DNA from: Nitrosovibrio tenuis
GTDB taxonomy: Bacteria; Pseudomonadota; Gammaproteobacteria; Burkholderiales; Nitrosomonadaceae
Reading direction: 5' to 3'
Length of the DNA: 64,000 nt
Assembly (NCBI RefSeq): GCF_900109785.1
Contig: NZ_FOBH01000006.1
Coordinates: 102,164 to 166,163, forward strand
The number at the start of each line of letters is the position of its first letter. The stretch's first letter is position 1. Both the position numbers and the translations under genes were made by a program. Shown in pieces: positions 18,879 to 28,171 of the stretch. The notes beneath the pieces were generated by a model. It had not been told where the DNA came from. It did no database searches and saw only the letters and a list, made by a program, of their open reading frames with translations.

Positions 18879-19619
18879 TTATAAAGACAGATTCACGGTT
18901 TGCATCAATCTTGCCTGTGCTATACCGTTTTCAAACACTTTCACCTGCATGCTCTCGACAGTGGCGTCCGAGGGCATACGGAAGCTCCTTTCTACCCTTT
19001 GGTAAAACTTGAAGCGAACATCAAACAATTTTGAAGGGCTTTCGCTTGCCAGAGGCATGGTCAATTTTTTTTCATTTTGCTGGAAATTGATCGTAAATTC
19101 CAGGCTACCCTGAAAATCCTTCTGGCGCTGCCCGCCTTGGACCAACAGCAGGCTGTAATGATATTCCCCAGGCAACTGGCCTCGTTCCAGCTTTAAACGC
19201 CCTATGGAAACGCGCTGTTCCGTTTTTCCCGGAACCGATCCAAGGTTTTGGAAAAACGCGAGATCTTCCTTCAAGCGGATATTTTCGGTTTCCAGAGCTT
19301 TGACTTGTTTGGTAATGTCCTCGCGCACCACGTGGTCCATTTGCAACTGGCGATCGACGCTTGCCACCTTCATGCGCAGCTCGTCGTTATCCCGTTGCAG
19401 ACGGGTATTCAACTGTGACAGCCGTTCCAATTCATAGCTTATTTCGTTCTTGTCAAAGCCTGCAAACTTGCGCCCGGCATCGTACATACTCCACGACAGG
19501 ACCATTGCCAGAGCCACCAGGACTGTAATAGCCAACCAGCGCACGTACGCAGGAATCTGCGGACGCACCGCCACTCGCGACGCTGATATCCCGAACTTTC
19601 TTTTAAGCGATTTCATCAT
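18879..19619 (-). CDS. Membrane-anchored coiled-coil protein (DUF6776-like)
   Basis: The 246-residue protein has one membrane segment near residues 28-48 (WLAITVLVALAMVLSWSMY). A coiled coil of about 60 residues (YELERLSQLNTRLQRDNDEL onwards) follows, then a beta-rich periplasmic domain. I associate this layout and position next to bactofilin with the DUF6776 family, whose function is not established. Its start has two adjacent ATG codons. It probably shares a transcript with bactofilin. Role in envelope organisation is inference only. Confidence 0.75.
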   Translation of the reverse strand: MMKSLKRKFGISASRVAVRPQIPAYVRWLAITVLVALAMVLSWSMYDAGRKFAGFDKNEISYELERLSQLNTRLQRDNDELRMKVASVDRQLQMDHVVREDITKQVKALETENIRLKEDLAFFQNLGSVPGKTEQRVSIGRLKLERGQLPGEYHYSLLLVQGGQRQKDFQGSLEFTINFQQNEKKLTMPLASESPSKLFDVRFKFYQRVERSFRMPSDATVESMQVKVFENGIAQARLMQTVNLSL

Positions 19620-19823
19620 AACAATCTGTATGCCTATGACAGCAACAATGCCGAGCTCAGCCTGGAAATCATCGCGGAAATCTGTTCAATCAAGTAGCTG
19701 CCAAATTTCCCTGCGTGCGGGATGAAATGCCGGATTAACATCAGACAGTGAAGCTTCATTACTCTCACAGAGAGACAAACATCGGCAGCGCCTCACCGTT
19801 TAACGGCAACGTTTGACGAAGAA

Positions 19824-20852
19824 TTACGGCAGCAACGGAACCTGGTCGATGGCCAAGGTCTCCGGCAACCCGAACATCAGGTTCATGTTTTGTACCGCTT
19901 GTCCAGCCGCACCCTTGACGAGGTTATCAGTTACCGAAAGTATAACGGCCGTGTCGCCACCTTGCGGTCGATGGATCGCGATACGGCAGAGGTTTGAGCC
20001 TCTTACTGAGCGGGTTTCAGGATGAGCGCCCGGCGGCAACACGTCAACGAATGGTTCATCGGCGTACCGGGTTTCATACAACGCCTGTAAATCGGCACCT
20101 GCCGTAAGTTGTGCGTAGAGTGTTGCATGAATCCCACGGATCATGGGCGTGAGGTGGGGCACAAATGTCAGCCCGATCGGCTTGCCTGCTACCTGAGATA
20201 AACCCTGCCTGATCTCCGGCAGATGCCGATGTCCCGGCACACCATATGCTTTGAAATTATCGGTGGCTTCGGAAAATAGCGTATGTACCTCTGCTTTGCG
20301 TCCCGCGCCTGAGACGCCGGATTTCGCGTCAGCGACGAGATGATCCAGATCCACGATACCCGCTTCGATCAGGGGAAAAAAGCCCAGTTGCACCGCAGTA
20401 GGATAACAACCGGGATTGGCGATAAGGCGGGCATGCTTGATTTTTTCGCGATTTATTTCCGGCAGGCCATAGACAGCCTCCGCTACTAGGTCAGGACAGG
20501 CGTGAGTCATGCCGTACCATTTTTCCCACACCGCTATATCCTTGATACGGAAGTCGGCGGCCAGATCTATGATGCGTACTCCACCCTCCAGCAAAGACCG
20601 GGCTTGATGCATGGCAATACCGTTGGGTGTCGCAAAGAATACGACATCGCACTTGTCCAGGCTTGCTGTGGCGGGATCAGAAAATGCAAGCAGCACTCGT
20701 CCGCGCAAACTGGGAAACAGATCAGCCACCGGCAGGCCGGCTTCGTTGCGCGAGGTGATGGCATGTATGCTGACCTCGGGATGCTGCGACAAAATACGCA
20801 GTAGTTCTACACCGGTGTAACCCGTTCCGCCTACGATACCGACTTTAAGCAT
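19824..20852 (-). CDS. argC: N-acetyl-gamma-glutamyl-phosphate reductase
   Basis: This is the third enzyme of arginine synthesis, reducing N-acetylglutamyl phosphate to the semialdehyde. The 342-residue protein starts with the NADP-binding [17 protein letters not shown]. The catalytic Cys is in [13 protein letters not shown], and [12 protein letters not shown] and [12 protein letters not shown] are conserved family blocks. It is downstream of rpsI on the same strand but separated by a strong terminator, so it likely has its own promoter in the 296-bp gap. Confidence 0.97.
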   Translation of the reverse strand: MLKVGIVGGTGYTGVELLRILSQHPEVSIHAITSRNEAGLPVADLFPSLRGRVLLAFSDPATASLDKCDVVFFATPNGIAMHQARSLLEGGVRIIDLAADFRIKDIAVWEKWYGMTHACPDLVAEAVYGLPEINREKIKHARLIANPGCYPTAVQLGFFPLIEAGIVDLDHLVADAKSGVSGAGRKAEVHTLFSEATDNFKAYGVPGHRHLPEIRQGLSQVAGKPIGLTFVPHLTPMIRGIHATLYAQLTAGADLQALYETRYADEPFVDVLPPGAHPETRSVRGSNLCRIAIHRPQGGDTAVILSVTDNLVKGAAGQAVQNMNLMFGLPETLAIDQVPLLP

Positions 20853-21102
20853 AGAAATCCTCGGATTTATAGAGCAGGGACAAACCTATTAAGAGTAGTT
20901 CAAGCTGCATCCACCGCTGGTTGTCTTCTCGCTCCCCTTACCCCAGGCACCTCAACACAGCACTCTAAACAGCACCTTGGGCTGACTCTTTCAAGGAGAC
21001 AGATAGCGGACCCTTTGAATTCCCTGTAAGAGCCCCTATTTATAATTTTATTCGCTCCCTCGCCAGAGACACTAAATCGGCTCATCGATTATAACAACAA
21101 AT

Positions 21103-21129
21103 AAAAAAGCCGCCAGAACAGGCGGCTTT
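21103..21129 (-). terminator. Rho-independent terminator of rplM-rpsI
   Basis: On the minus strand the sequence reads AAAGCCGCC, a six-base loop, GGCGGCTTT, then further T residues. That is a nine-base perfect stem with a U tract, about 20 bp after the rpsI stop. Confidence 0.9.
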
Positions 21130-21148
21130 GGTATCGAGCGCATGAAAC

Positions 21149-21541
21149 TTATCTCTTGGAAAATTGTTTGCGTCGACGCGCCTTACGCAGACCTACTTTT
21201 TTGCGCTCCACTTCACGGGCATCGCGGGTAACCAGACCCGCATTGCTCAATACTGGTTTGAGGGTGGCGTCATAGTCAATCAACGCGCGGGTTATGCCGT
21301 GCCGTACCGCACCCGCCTGCCCTGATTCACCCCCGCCGTGAATATTGACCATGATGTCGAAAGTCGTAAGATTTCCAGTCAACTCAAGCGGCTGTCTAAT
21401 CACCATGCGGCCTGTTTCACGAGAGAAGAACTCGTCCACCGGTTTGTTATTGACAGTAATCAGGCCTCTGCCCGGTTTGAGGAACACCCGTGCCACAGCG
21501 CTTTTGCGCCGTCCGGTACCGTAACTATGATTTTCGCCCAT
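21149..21541 (-). CDS. rpsI: 30S ribosomal protein S9
   Basis: The 130-residue ribosomal protein binds the head of the small subunit and touches P-site tRNA through its C-terminal tail. Family marks are [18 protein letters not shown] near the N-terminus and the end [13 protein letters not shown] chose the ATG at 21541 ([10 protein letters not shown]). It starts four bases after rplM, so the two are translated together. Confidence 0.98.
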   Translation of the reverse strand: MGENHSYGTGRRKSAVARVFLKPGRGLITVNNKPVDEFFSRETGRMVIRQPLELTGNLTTFDIMVNIHGGGESGQAGAVRHGITRALIDYDATLKPVLSNAGLVTRDAREVERKKVGLRKARRRKQFSKR

Positions 21542-21545
21542 GATA

Positions 21546-21980
21546 TCAAGCCCTGACTTCGAGTTGACGCGGCTGTTGCGCCGCGTGCGGGTGCGCAGCA
21601 CCTGCATAAACCTTGAGTTTCTTTAACATCGCGTACCCCAGGGGGCCCTTCGGCAACATACCTTTGACCGCTTTTTCCAATGGCCGCCCGGGAAAGCGGG
21701 CATGCATTTTAGCGAAACTAGTTTCGTAAATACCGCCCGGGTAACCGCTATGGCGGTAGTAACGCTTGTCTTCTGCCTTATTCCCGGTGATACGCAGCTT
21801 ATCGACGTTAATCACAACAATATAATCACCAGTATCTACATGTGGAGTAAAGATAGGCTTATGCTTGCCGCGCAGACGGTAGGCGATCTCTGCGGCGAGA
21901 CGCCCCAGCACCTTGTCGGCTGCGTCAATCACAAACCAGTCGCGAATCACTTCATGTGGTTTGGCTGAAAAGGTCTTCAC
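21546..21980 (-). CDS. rplM: 50S ribosomal protein L13
   Basis: The 144-residue protein is an early-assembly component of the large subunit. It begins [19 protein letters not shown] after a GTG start at 21980, which has AGGGGTAGG upstream. Conserved blocks are [12 protein letters not shown] and [11 protein letters not shown]. Longer frames to 22265 run through the promoter and are rejected. rplM-rpsI is a universal bacterial operon and L13 regulates it in other species. Confidence 0.97.
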   Translation of the reverse strand: MKTFSAKPHEVIRDWFVIDAADKVLGRLAAEIAYRLRGKHKPIFTPHVDTGDYIVVINVDKLRITGNKAEDKRYYRHSGYPGGIYETSFAKMHARFPGRPLEKAVKGMLPKGPLGYAMLKKLKVYAGAAHPHAAQQPRQLEVRA

Positions 21981-22014
21981 GAAACCTACCCCTGCTATCT
22001 CAGTAAAGCCGACT

Positions 22015-22043
22015 ATTCTATGGGAGGCTCGCATGATTGTCAA
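22015..22043 (-). promoter_or_regulatory. Sigma-70 promoter of rplM-rpsI
   Basis: On the minus strand TTGACA (22043-22038) is followed after exactly 17 bases by TAGAAT (22020-22015). This is a near-consensus promoter about 35 bases before the rplM GTG. A second, weaker candidate with TATAAT lies at 22200-22205. Confidence 0.8.
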
Positions 22044-22217
22044 ACTTGAGCCGTTTCCTCTTTTCGATCGTTCTGATCGTTCCCAACTAACGCCCGGAAC
22101 GATGGCTCGCTCGCTGTGCACCGACGCACGTTCGCAGATGCGTCGATCCTGGCCCCCCGATCTAGTCCCAGTTCCTACCAAAATTATTGGGAAAACGGTA
22201 TTATATAAAGCCAAGGA

Positions 22218-22345
22218 GCCTCTGAACAAGTCTTCCGGCCGACCATCACCAGCATTGCTCATCATGCATGAGGCAGCTCTCTCCGGAACCCATCTATTTC
22301 CGGAGCTCTTGCGTGCGGCCGTCGTGCATAGAACCTGTTCAGAGG
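22218..22345. repeat. Inverted-repeat element between rplM and prkB
   Basis: The arms gcctctgaacaagt (22218-22231) and acctgttcagagg (22333-22345) face each other about 100 bp apart. Extra short inverted matches (cggccg) lie inside. A related, tighter palindrome lies at 26415-26463. The arms sit next to candidate promoters of both flanking genes. It may be a small non-autonomous mobile element or a dispersed intergenic repeat. Confidence 0.55.
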
Positions 22346-22352
22346 ATTCTTT

Positions 22353-22381
22353 TTGACTTGCCGAAATGCAGTCATTACAAA
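22353..22381 (+). promoter_or_regulatory. Candidate sigma-70 promoter of prkB
   Basis: TTGACT (22353-22358) is followed after 17 bases by TACAAA (22376-22381). Transcription would start near 22388, about 48 bases before the prkB start codon. It lies just beside the right arm of the inverted repeat. Confidence 0.5.
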
Positions 22382-22435
22382 TAGTGCAAACGCATAGCGC
22401 GTCTTATCATCTTATTGTCCTGAGGAGAAAGTTGT

Positions 22436-23308
22436 ATGTCACAAAAACACCCGGTTATCGCCGTTACTGGCTCGTCCGGCGCCGGTACGTCGACAGTCAA
22501 GAATAGTTTCGAGCACATCTTTTTCCGTGAGAAACTGACTGCTGCGGTGGTAGAGGGCGACAGTTTCCATCGCTATGATCGGGATGAAATGAAGAAGGCC
22601 GTAGCCGAGTCTGAGAAGGACGGAGGCCATCCGATTAGTCATTTCGGTCCCGAAGCCAACGAATTCGAGAAATTGGAAGCATTATTCAAGGAATATGGTG
22701 AGAGCGGAGCCGGCCAGACCCGCCTCTATTTGCACAATGATGCAGAAGCTGCGCCTTATCAGCAGAAGGCGGGTACATTCACCCCATGGAGCTCGATCAA
22801 ACCGGGTTCCGATCTGCTCTTTTATGAAGGCCTGCATGGCGGAGTGAAAAGTGAAACCGCCGATGCCGCAAAATATGTGGATCTGCTGGTGGGTGTTGTA
22901 CCCATTGTCAATCTGGAGTGGATTCAAAAAATCCATCGCGACATGAATGCGCGTGGCTACTCAGCGGAGGCCGTGACCCATACCATACTCCGCCGCATGC
23001 ACGACTATGTGCATTACATTACTCCCCAGTTTTCGCGTACCCACATCAATTTCCAGCGGGTTCCGACGGTGGATACGTCCAATCCCTTCGTCGCGCGCGA
23101 TATTCCGACCCTGGACGAGAGTTTTGTCGTGATTCGCTTCCGCGACCCCAAAAACGTGGAATTTCCGTACCTGCTTGCGATGATTCATAACTCATTCATG
23201 TCCCGTCCGAACACAATTGTTGTGCCGGGTGGAAAGATGGGGTTGGCGATAGAGCTGATATTAACGCCGCTGATTCTGGATCTGGTCAAAGCAAGCCGGA
23301 ACAAGTAG
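22436..23308 (+). CDS. prkB: Phosphoribulokinase
   Basis: This enzyme phosphorylates ribulose 5-phosphate to the Rubisco substrate ribulose 1,5-bisphosphate and is specific to the Calvin cycle. The 290-residue length and the P-loop GSSGAGTSTVK near residue 12 identify the proteobacterial class I enzyme. EGDSFHRYDRDEMK and FYEGLHGGV are further family blocks. AGGAGA precedes the ATG. No Rubisco or other Calvin genes are adjacent, so the pathway genes are dispersed. With amoC it supports an autotrophic ammonia oxidiser. Confidence 0.96.
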   Translation: MSQKHPVIAVTGSSGAGTSTVKNSFEHIFFREKLTAAVVEGDSFHRYDRDEMKKAVAESEKDGGHPISHFGPEANEFEKLEALFKEYGESGAGQTRLYLHNDAEAAPYQQKAGTFTPWSSIKPGSDLLFYEGLHGGVKSETADAAKYVDLLVGVVPIVNLEWIQKIHRDMNARGYSAEAVTHTILRRMHDYVHYITPQFSRTHINFQRVPTVDTSNPFVARDIPTLDESFVVIRFRDPKNVEFPYLLAMIHNSFMSRPNTIVVPGGKMGLAIELILTPLILDLVKASRNK

Positions 23309-23441
23309 TCGGCTGCCCATGGATAAGCCCGGCTGGAACCTTGAGCTTGCCATTTCCCTGGATAAACCTGTTTTACACGCTTAGCCGCGAATGGGGATCT
23401 TTTTAGATGATCCCCCGGTAGCGGCTCCAGCGCTTTTCCCA

Positions 23442-25604
23442 ATGTCTTCCCTATTTTCAGCCCTCAATCCCGAACAACTCGAAGCAGTCACTTTGCCGCA
23501 CCAGCCGGTGTTGGTGCTGGCTGGTGCGGGCAGCGGCAAGACACGGGTGCTCACCACTCGCATTGCTCATTTAATCCAGTCCGGGCAGGTCGGTCCCCAC
23601 GGTATATTGGCTGTTACATTTACCAACAAGGCTGCAAAGGAAATGCTTGTTCGCATTTCGTCCATGTTGCCGATCAATACGCATGGCATGTGGATAGGTA
23701 CGTTTCATGGCCTGTGCAATCGCATGCTGCGTGCTCACTATCAGGATGCTGGATTACCGCAGTCTTTCCAGATTCTTGATTCTGCCGATCAGTTGGCGGT
23801 AACAAAACGCATTCTAAAAAGTCTGGGTGCGGATGATGAAAAATTTCCCGCGCGCCAGGTGCAATGGTTTATCAATAACGCGAAAGAAGAGGGACTCAGA
23901 GCCTCGCAAGTGGAAACTTACGATGACTTCGCGCGCAAGATGGTCGAGTTTTACCTATGTTATGAGCAGCAATGCAATAAGGAAGGCGTGGTGGATTTTG
24001 CCGAGCTGCTATTGCGCAGCTACGAATTGCTGACCCGCAATGAAATCATCCGGGAGCATTATGGCATGCGCTTCCGCCATATTCTGGTGGATGAATTCCA
24101 GGATACCAGCAGGTTGCAATACAAATGGCTGAAGCTGCTTGCCAGCAATCGCGCGGCCGTGTTCGCGGTGGGGGATGACGATCAGAGCATTTATGCATTC
24201 CGTGGTGCAAACACCGGCAATATGAAAGAGTTTGAGAGAGATTTCCGTGTATCGAAAATCATCAAGCTGGAACAAAATTATCGCTCGCACGGCAATATCC
24301 TGGATGCCGCCAACGCATTGATACGCAATAATAGTGGCCGTCTCGGAAAGAATCTCTGGACTTCGGAAGGACATGGCGAACCGATACGCGTCTATAACGC
24401 GGCTACGGATTTCGATGAAGCTGCCTTTATCGTGGAAGAGGTGAAATCGCTGCATGCGGAAGGCGTGCCATTGTCCCAGATGGCGCTGCTTTATCGCTCC
24501 AACGCACAGTCGCGGGTACTCGAGCACGCCTTATTCAATGCTTCGCTGGCTTATCGGGTATACGGCGGCATGCGATTCTTTGAACGGCAGGAAATTAAGC
24601 ATGCACTGGCATATTTACGGTTGATAGCCAATCCGGACGACGATAATGCGCTACTCCGAGTCGTCAATTTTCCCACGCGCGGTATTGGCCTGCGCGGTTT
24701 GGAACAGCTGCAGGATGAGGCCGAGCGCCAGGGGAGCAGCCTGTGGTCTGCAATGCTCGGAACAGGCAAGGGACCGGATAGGCAAAAAAAAGGAATTCCA
24801 GGCTTTGTCGCACTGATCGATGCGATGCGTGGGGCTTGTGAGCGCTTACCGCTTCCGGAAATTGTCGAGCACATGCTGGAGCATAGCGGATTAACGGCAC
24901 ATTATCGCGCCGAGCGCGAGGGCGCCGACCGCCTGGAGAACCTGAACGAATTGATCAATGCGGCAGCCAGCTTCGTGCATGAAGCGGAAGACGATACCCT
25001 CGTGGCATTTCTTGGTCACGCATCGCTGGAAGCGGGCGAACATCAGGCTGGCGGGGGGCAGGATGCGCTGCAGTTGATGACTGTACATTCGGCCAAGGGG
25101 TTGGAGTTCCACAGCGTCTTTCTGAGCGGCTTGGAAGAAGGTCTCTTTCCTCATGATAACAGTCGTAACGAGGCGGGGGGGTTGGAAGAGGAGCGGCGCC
25201 TGATGTACGTTGCATTGACGCGGGCGCGCCGGCGGTTATATTTGAGTTTTGCTCAAAGTAGAATGCTGCACGGGCAGACCCGATACAACGTTCCGTCGCG
25301 CTTCCTGCAGGAAATCCCTGATCGCTTGCTCAAAAGCCTCCAACCGGTTCAAAAGACAGTGAGCCGGAATCAGCAACGAAGCGACTCGAATACTGAACTT
25401 GCGCGCGGGATGCCAGCGCGGGGACCTGAAGGTGACTCCGCCCCGGGTTGGCGGATAGGGCAGAATGTGATCCATGCGAAGTTCGGGGCGGGCGTGATTA
25501 TCAATTGCGAAGGTCGTGGTGCGGATGCTCGCGTTGAGGTGCGATTCGGCCGGGCTGGCACGAAATGGCTATTGCTGGAATATGCCAAACTGATCCCGGT
25601 CTGA
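23442..25604 (+). CDS. uvrD: ATP-dependent DNA helicase II (UvrD/Rep family)
   Basis: This superfamily 1 helicase unwinds DNA in nucleotide-excision and mismatch repair. In order it carries LVLAGAGSGKTRVL (Walker A), FTNKAAKEM, GTFHGLC, VDEFQDTS (Walker B), GDDDQSIYAFRGA, LEQNYRS, TVHSAKGLEF and VALTRARRRLYL. The C-terminal domain with VIHAKFGAGVI favours UvrD over Rep. I use the ATG at 23442 (MSSLFSALNPEQ), giving 720 residues; an ATG at 23391 would add 17 unconserved residues. Neither has a strong ribosome site. Confidence 0.95.
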   Translation: MSSLFSALNPEQLEAVTLPHQPVLVLAGAGSGKTRVLTTRIAHLIQSGQVGPHGILAVTFTNKAAKEMLVRISSMLPINTHGMWIGTFHGLCNRMLRAHYQDAGLPQSFQILDSADQLAVTKRILKSLGADDEKFPARQVQWFINNAKEEGLRASQVETYDDFARKMVEFYLCYEQQCNKEGVVDFAELLLRSYELLTRNEIIREHYGMRFRHILVDEFQDTSRLQYKWLKLLASNRAAVFAVGDDDQSIYAFRGANTGNMKEFERDFRVSKIIKLEQNYRSHGNILDAANALIRNNSGRLGKNLWTSEGHGEPIRVYNAATDFDEAAFIVEEVKSLHAEGVPLSQMALLYRSNAQSRVLEHALFNASLAYRVYGGMRFFERQEIKHALAYLRLIANPDDDNALLRVVNFPTRGIGLRGLEQLQDEAERQGSSLWSAMLGTGKGPDRQKKGIPGFVALIDAMRGACERLPLPEIVEHMLEHSGLTAHYRAEREGADRLENLNELINAAASFVHEAEDDTLVAFLGHASLEAGEHQAGGGQDALQLMTVHSAKGLEFHSVFLSGLEEGLFPHDNSRNEAGGLEEERRLMYVALTRARRRLYLSFAQSRMLHGQTRYNVPSRFLQEIPDRLLKSLQPVQKTVSRNQQRSDSNTELARGMPARGPEGDSAPGWRIGQNVIHAKFGAGVIINCEGRGADARVEVRFGRAGTKWLLLEYAKLIPV

Positions 25605-25622
25605 CGGGATGCGACCAATCTT

Positions 25623-26345
25623 TCATGCTGCTTCAGGACTGTCGCCGAAGATATCCTTGTAGCTTGCGTAAATCGAAGCGAACAGGGTCGGCACCAGCAC
25701 GAATAACCCCAGACCATAGGGTATGGTTGCGATTATGGTCAGTACTACCAGGATAAAGCCGTATATCTGAAACGCGACGATATTTTTAACGCACGCAAAG
25801 AAGCTTAGCCGCATTGACTCAATGGCGGGCAGGTTCTTGAATATGACGAGCAGAGGCGCGAACCAGGCAGCCATCATTAACGGAATCGAAAGTGTCAGCG
25901 CAACCAGCAGAGCAGATAAACTGCTGCTCATGACTTCCTGCAACTCGTTCTCGTCAACCCGCCTTCCGTCGATCAGTAGATCTCTCATCGTTTCTCCACC
26001 GATCAGCATGGCCACACCGAAGATCAACACTTGTCCTACCAGGTAGATTCCGCCGACCGTTATAAGCGGCGTGGCGGTGTTGCGAAAGCCCGCAAGCAAA
26101 TGAGCGACTTCGAGTTCTCCGCCTTGATCCAGAGTTCTGCATCCCAACATCAACCCCGCTAAAAATACCGGGGAGAGCAGGGTGAAAATAAATTGCCCAG
26201 CCACGGGAATAAGCGCCAGTGTCGCGGCGATGAGCAGCAAAGTGGTGCATAGTATGATCCATACCACTGGAACTCTGCGGAACAGAAGAAATCCGGTTAC
26301 TATCCACTGCCAACCGTGTTTTCCATCGACTTGCCTGACTTCCAT
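25623..26345 (-). CDS. BPSS1780-like multi-pass membrane protein
   Basis: The protein of about 240 residues has six or so membrane helices. It begins with GWQWIVTGFLLFRRVPVVWI and has PVFLAGLMLGCRTLDQGGEL followed by EVAHLLAGF. I recognise this pattern as the BPSS1780 family of betaproteobacterial membrane proteins, whose function is unknown. I chose the ATG at 26345, with GGAGA upstream. A longer frame to 26435 would run into the inverted repeat. It converges on uvrD with an 18-bp gap. Confidence 0.75.
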   Translation of the reverse strand: MEVRQVDGKHGWQWIVTGFLLFRRVPVVWIILCTTLLLIAATLALIPVAGQFIFTLLSPVFLAGLMLGCRTLDQGGELEVAHLLAGFRNTATPLITVGGIYLVGQVLIFGVAMLIGGETMRDLLIDGRRVDENELQEVMSSSLSALLVALTLSIPLMMAAWFAPLLVIFKNLPAIESMRLSFFACVKNIVAFQIYGFILVVLTIIATIPYGLGLFVLVPTLFASIYASYKDIFGDSPEAA

Positions 26346-26414
26346 TCTCCATATCTCCGATGCTTGCAATCCCTGCTCCAACCCTTGATTCCCGCGCAAT
26401 GCGCGATGCTTGAA

Positions 26415-26463
26415 GAACCTCTGAACAAGTCCCACGCGGGCGCGAGAACTTGTTCGGAGGTTC
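26415..26463. repeat. Strong palindromic repeat after thrB
   Basis: The 16-base arms gaacctctgaacaagt (26415-26430) and acttgttcggaggttc (26448-26463) pair with one mismatch around a GC-rich 17-base loop. It begins two bases after the thrB stop on the minus strand. It could act as a transcript-end hairpin, though the U tract is weak. The same arm sequence appears at 22218-22345 and partly near 27700. Confidence 0.7.
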
Positions 26464-26464
26464 C

Positions 26465-27415
26465 TTAAACCCAGACTTTCCCAAGTTGGGAGTGAGACGC
26501 CGCATGATTTTTCAATATATGCATGAAGTGGGTAGGATCCTTGACATGCGTAAGCTCTCCCATACGAGGCAAATGATAATCATGCAGTCGCGATAACCAG
26601 AAGCGTAGCGCGGCGGCCCGCAGCATTACCGGCCAGGCACTGCGTTCGGCATCAATAAGCGGGCGGGTGCGATGGTACGCTTGGAGCAAGGATGACGTTC
26701 GCTCTGCGTCCAGTTCTGCATTTTTATCCAGGCACCAGTCATTGGCGGTGATGGCGAGATCGTACAGCAAGACATCATCGCAGGCAAAATAGAAGTCTAT
26801 GACACCCCCCAAGGCGCCGTTATTGAACAGGACATTGTCACGAAACAGATCGGCATGGATCACTCCGCGCGGCAACTCCTCGAGGCGATATGACGACTGG
26901 AAACGTAGCTCTTCCCTGAGCACGGCCGCTTCCTCCATCGTCAAATATGGCATAACCGCCAGCGCGGCAGCTTTCCACCATTTCGGCCCGCGCAAGTTCT
27001 CCATTTTTTCGGGATAGGAAAAGCCACACAGGTGCATATTCGCCAGAAGGTCGCCCACTTCGGCGCATTGCAAGAGCCCCGGATGTTCCTGCGATTTGCC
27101 GGGCAGGCAGGTGACGATGCTTGCCGGCTTACCGTTGAGTTCACCGAGGAATTTATTGTCGAGATCGGCCACAGGGCTGGGGCAGGGAATGCCGTGGCGC
27201 GACAAATGGGCCATCAGGTTAAGGTAGTAAGGCAATTCGGAAGAGGTGAGTTTCTCAAACAGCGTCAGGACATATTTGCCGTGGCTGGTCGTCACGAAAT
27301 AATTCGTATTTTCGATGCCCGAAGAGATGCCCTGCAGATCGATCAGCGTGCCGAGCGAATATTTTTTTAGCCAAACGGAAAGCTGATGTGGAGTAACGGT
27401 AGTAAAGACTGACAT
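26465..27415 (-). CDS. thrB: Homoserine kinase (APH-fold type)
   Basis: This enzyme phosphorylates homoserine on the way to threonine. The 316-residue protein starts [16 protein letters not shown], typical of the aminoglycoside-phosphotransferase-like ThrB of Proteobacteria. GIENTNYFV lies in the nucleotide loop. The catalytic loop is [14 protein letters not shown] and the metal-binding motif [12 protein letters not shown] chose the start at 27415; a longer frame to 27520 adds an unconserved hydrophobic stretch. A palindromic repeat follows the stop. Confidence 0.95.
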   Translation of the reverse strand: MSVFTTVTPHQLSVWLKKYSLGTLIDLQGISSGIENTNYFVTTSHGKYVLTLFEKLTSSELPYYLNLMAHLSRHGIPCPSPVADLDNKFLGELNGKPASIVTCLPGKSQEHPGLLQCAEVGDLLANMHLCGFSYPEKMENLRGPKWWKAAALAVMPYLTMEEAAVLREELRFQSSYRLEELPRGVIHADLFRDNVLFNNGALGGVIDFYFACDDVLLYDLAITANDWCLDKNAELDAERTSSLLQAYHRTRPLIDAERSAWPVMLRAAALRFWLSRLHDYHLPRMGELTHVKDPTHFMHILKNHAASHSQLGKVWV

Positions 27416-27750
27416 GAGGATGAGAGAAAGACAGAAGAAGCAGTATAAGCCGGGGATTTTACGAAATATATTATGCGGTGCGCTGGCAGGCGACCTGCCC
27501 GCTAAGTTCGCAATAACCAAGTCGGCAATAAGCTTGACAACAAAGCCAACAGCAAAGGGGCTAACGACTTATAACTTCGGGACAGGAAAACCCGCACGAG
27601 CAACGACACAGGCTGAGTTGCTTTTACGATTCTCCTGTGCCAGGGAGGCGCAACGCATCAGGTATCTGACTTCACCAAGCGGACTTCACCAAGCGCCGGC
27701 TGAACTTGTTCAGGGCTGCTCCTAAATAGTCTTACCGCCTTTCGAAAAAA
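27416..27750. other. Intergenic region upstream of thrB
   Basis: About 335 bp without a convincing gene. It contains a 14-bp tandem direct repeat (gacttcaccaagcg at 27668-27681 and 27682-27695). Right after it, ctgaacttgttcag resembles an arm of the inverted-repeat element seen at 22.2 and 26.4 kb. The thrB promoter on the minus strand should be here, but I could not assign it. Confidence 0.5.
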
Positions 27751-28113
27751 TTAAAACTGGCGTATCACCCACATCGGGGGCCGAATATGCTGGTCAAGAC
27801 CGCCACTACCCGTTGCAAATGTACCGTCCCCATAATTATCGATCAGATAATACGGCAGACCTATCCTCGGAATGATCTTGATCATGTAGAGCCGGCCATT
27901 GATGCGATACTCTTCGACCTTGTCCTCTCCGCGCCTGGTGATTGTAATCTGCGGTTCAAGTGAAGCATCCTCCTGATCGGTGCCAGGCGCAGGCAGCGCG
28001 AGTTCCGGCGGTTCCGGCACTTCCGGCAGAGGCCGTAAATCCTTGGGCTGATTGGACTGCGCTGACGCCGGCAGTGCAAAGCTCAACAACAATGCAACGA
28101 CTACTCGACGCAT
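27751..28113 (-). CDS. DUF2782 family exported protein
   Basis: The 120-residue protein has a cleavable signal peptide (VVVALLLSFALPASAQ) and then a proline-rich linker. A conserved C-terminal domain follows, with EEYRINGRLYMIKIIPRIG, and ends IRPPMWVIRQF. This matches the DUF2782 family of short exported proteins found near polA and thrB in Betaproteobacteria. Function is unknown. I chose the ATG at 28113 with GGGAGG upstream; upstream frame extensions lack a signal peptide. Confidence 0.85.
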   Translation of the reverse strand: MRRVVVALLLSFALPASAQSNQPKDLRPLPEVPEPPELALPAPGTDQEDASLEPQITITRRGEDKVEEYRINGRLYMIKIIPRIGLPYYLIDNYGDGTFATGSGGLDQHIRPPMWVIRQF

Positions 28114-28171
28114 GGCGCCTCCCGGCAGGGTCAGGGATTGATATTCCATTCTATCCGAAAAAGGGCCGGGA

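Noticed and set aside
27414..27725. 103-codon plus-strand frame upstream of thrB
   Set aside because: It runs through a tandem repeat and a partial repeat element and has no domain; it is probably non-coding.
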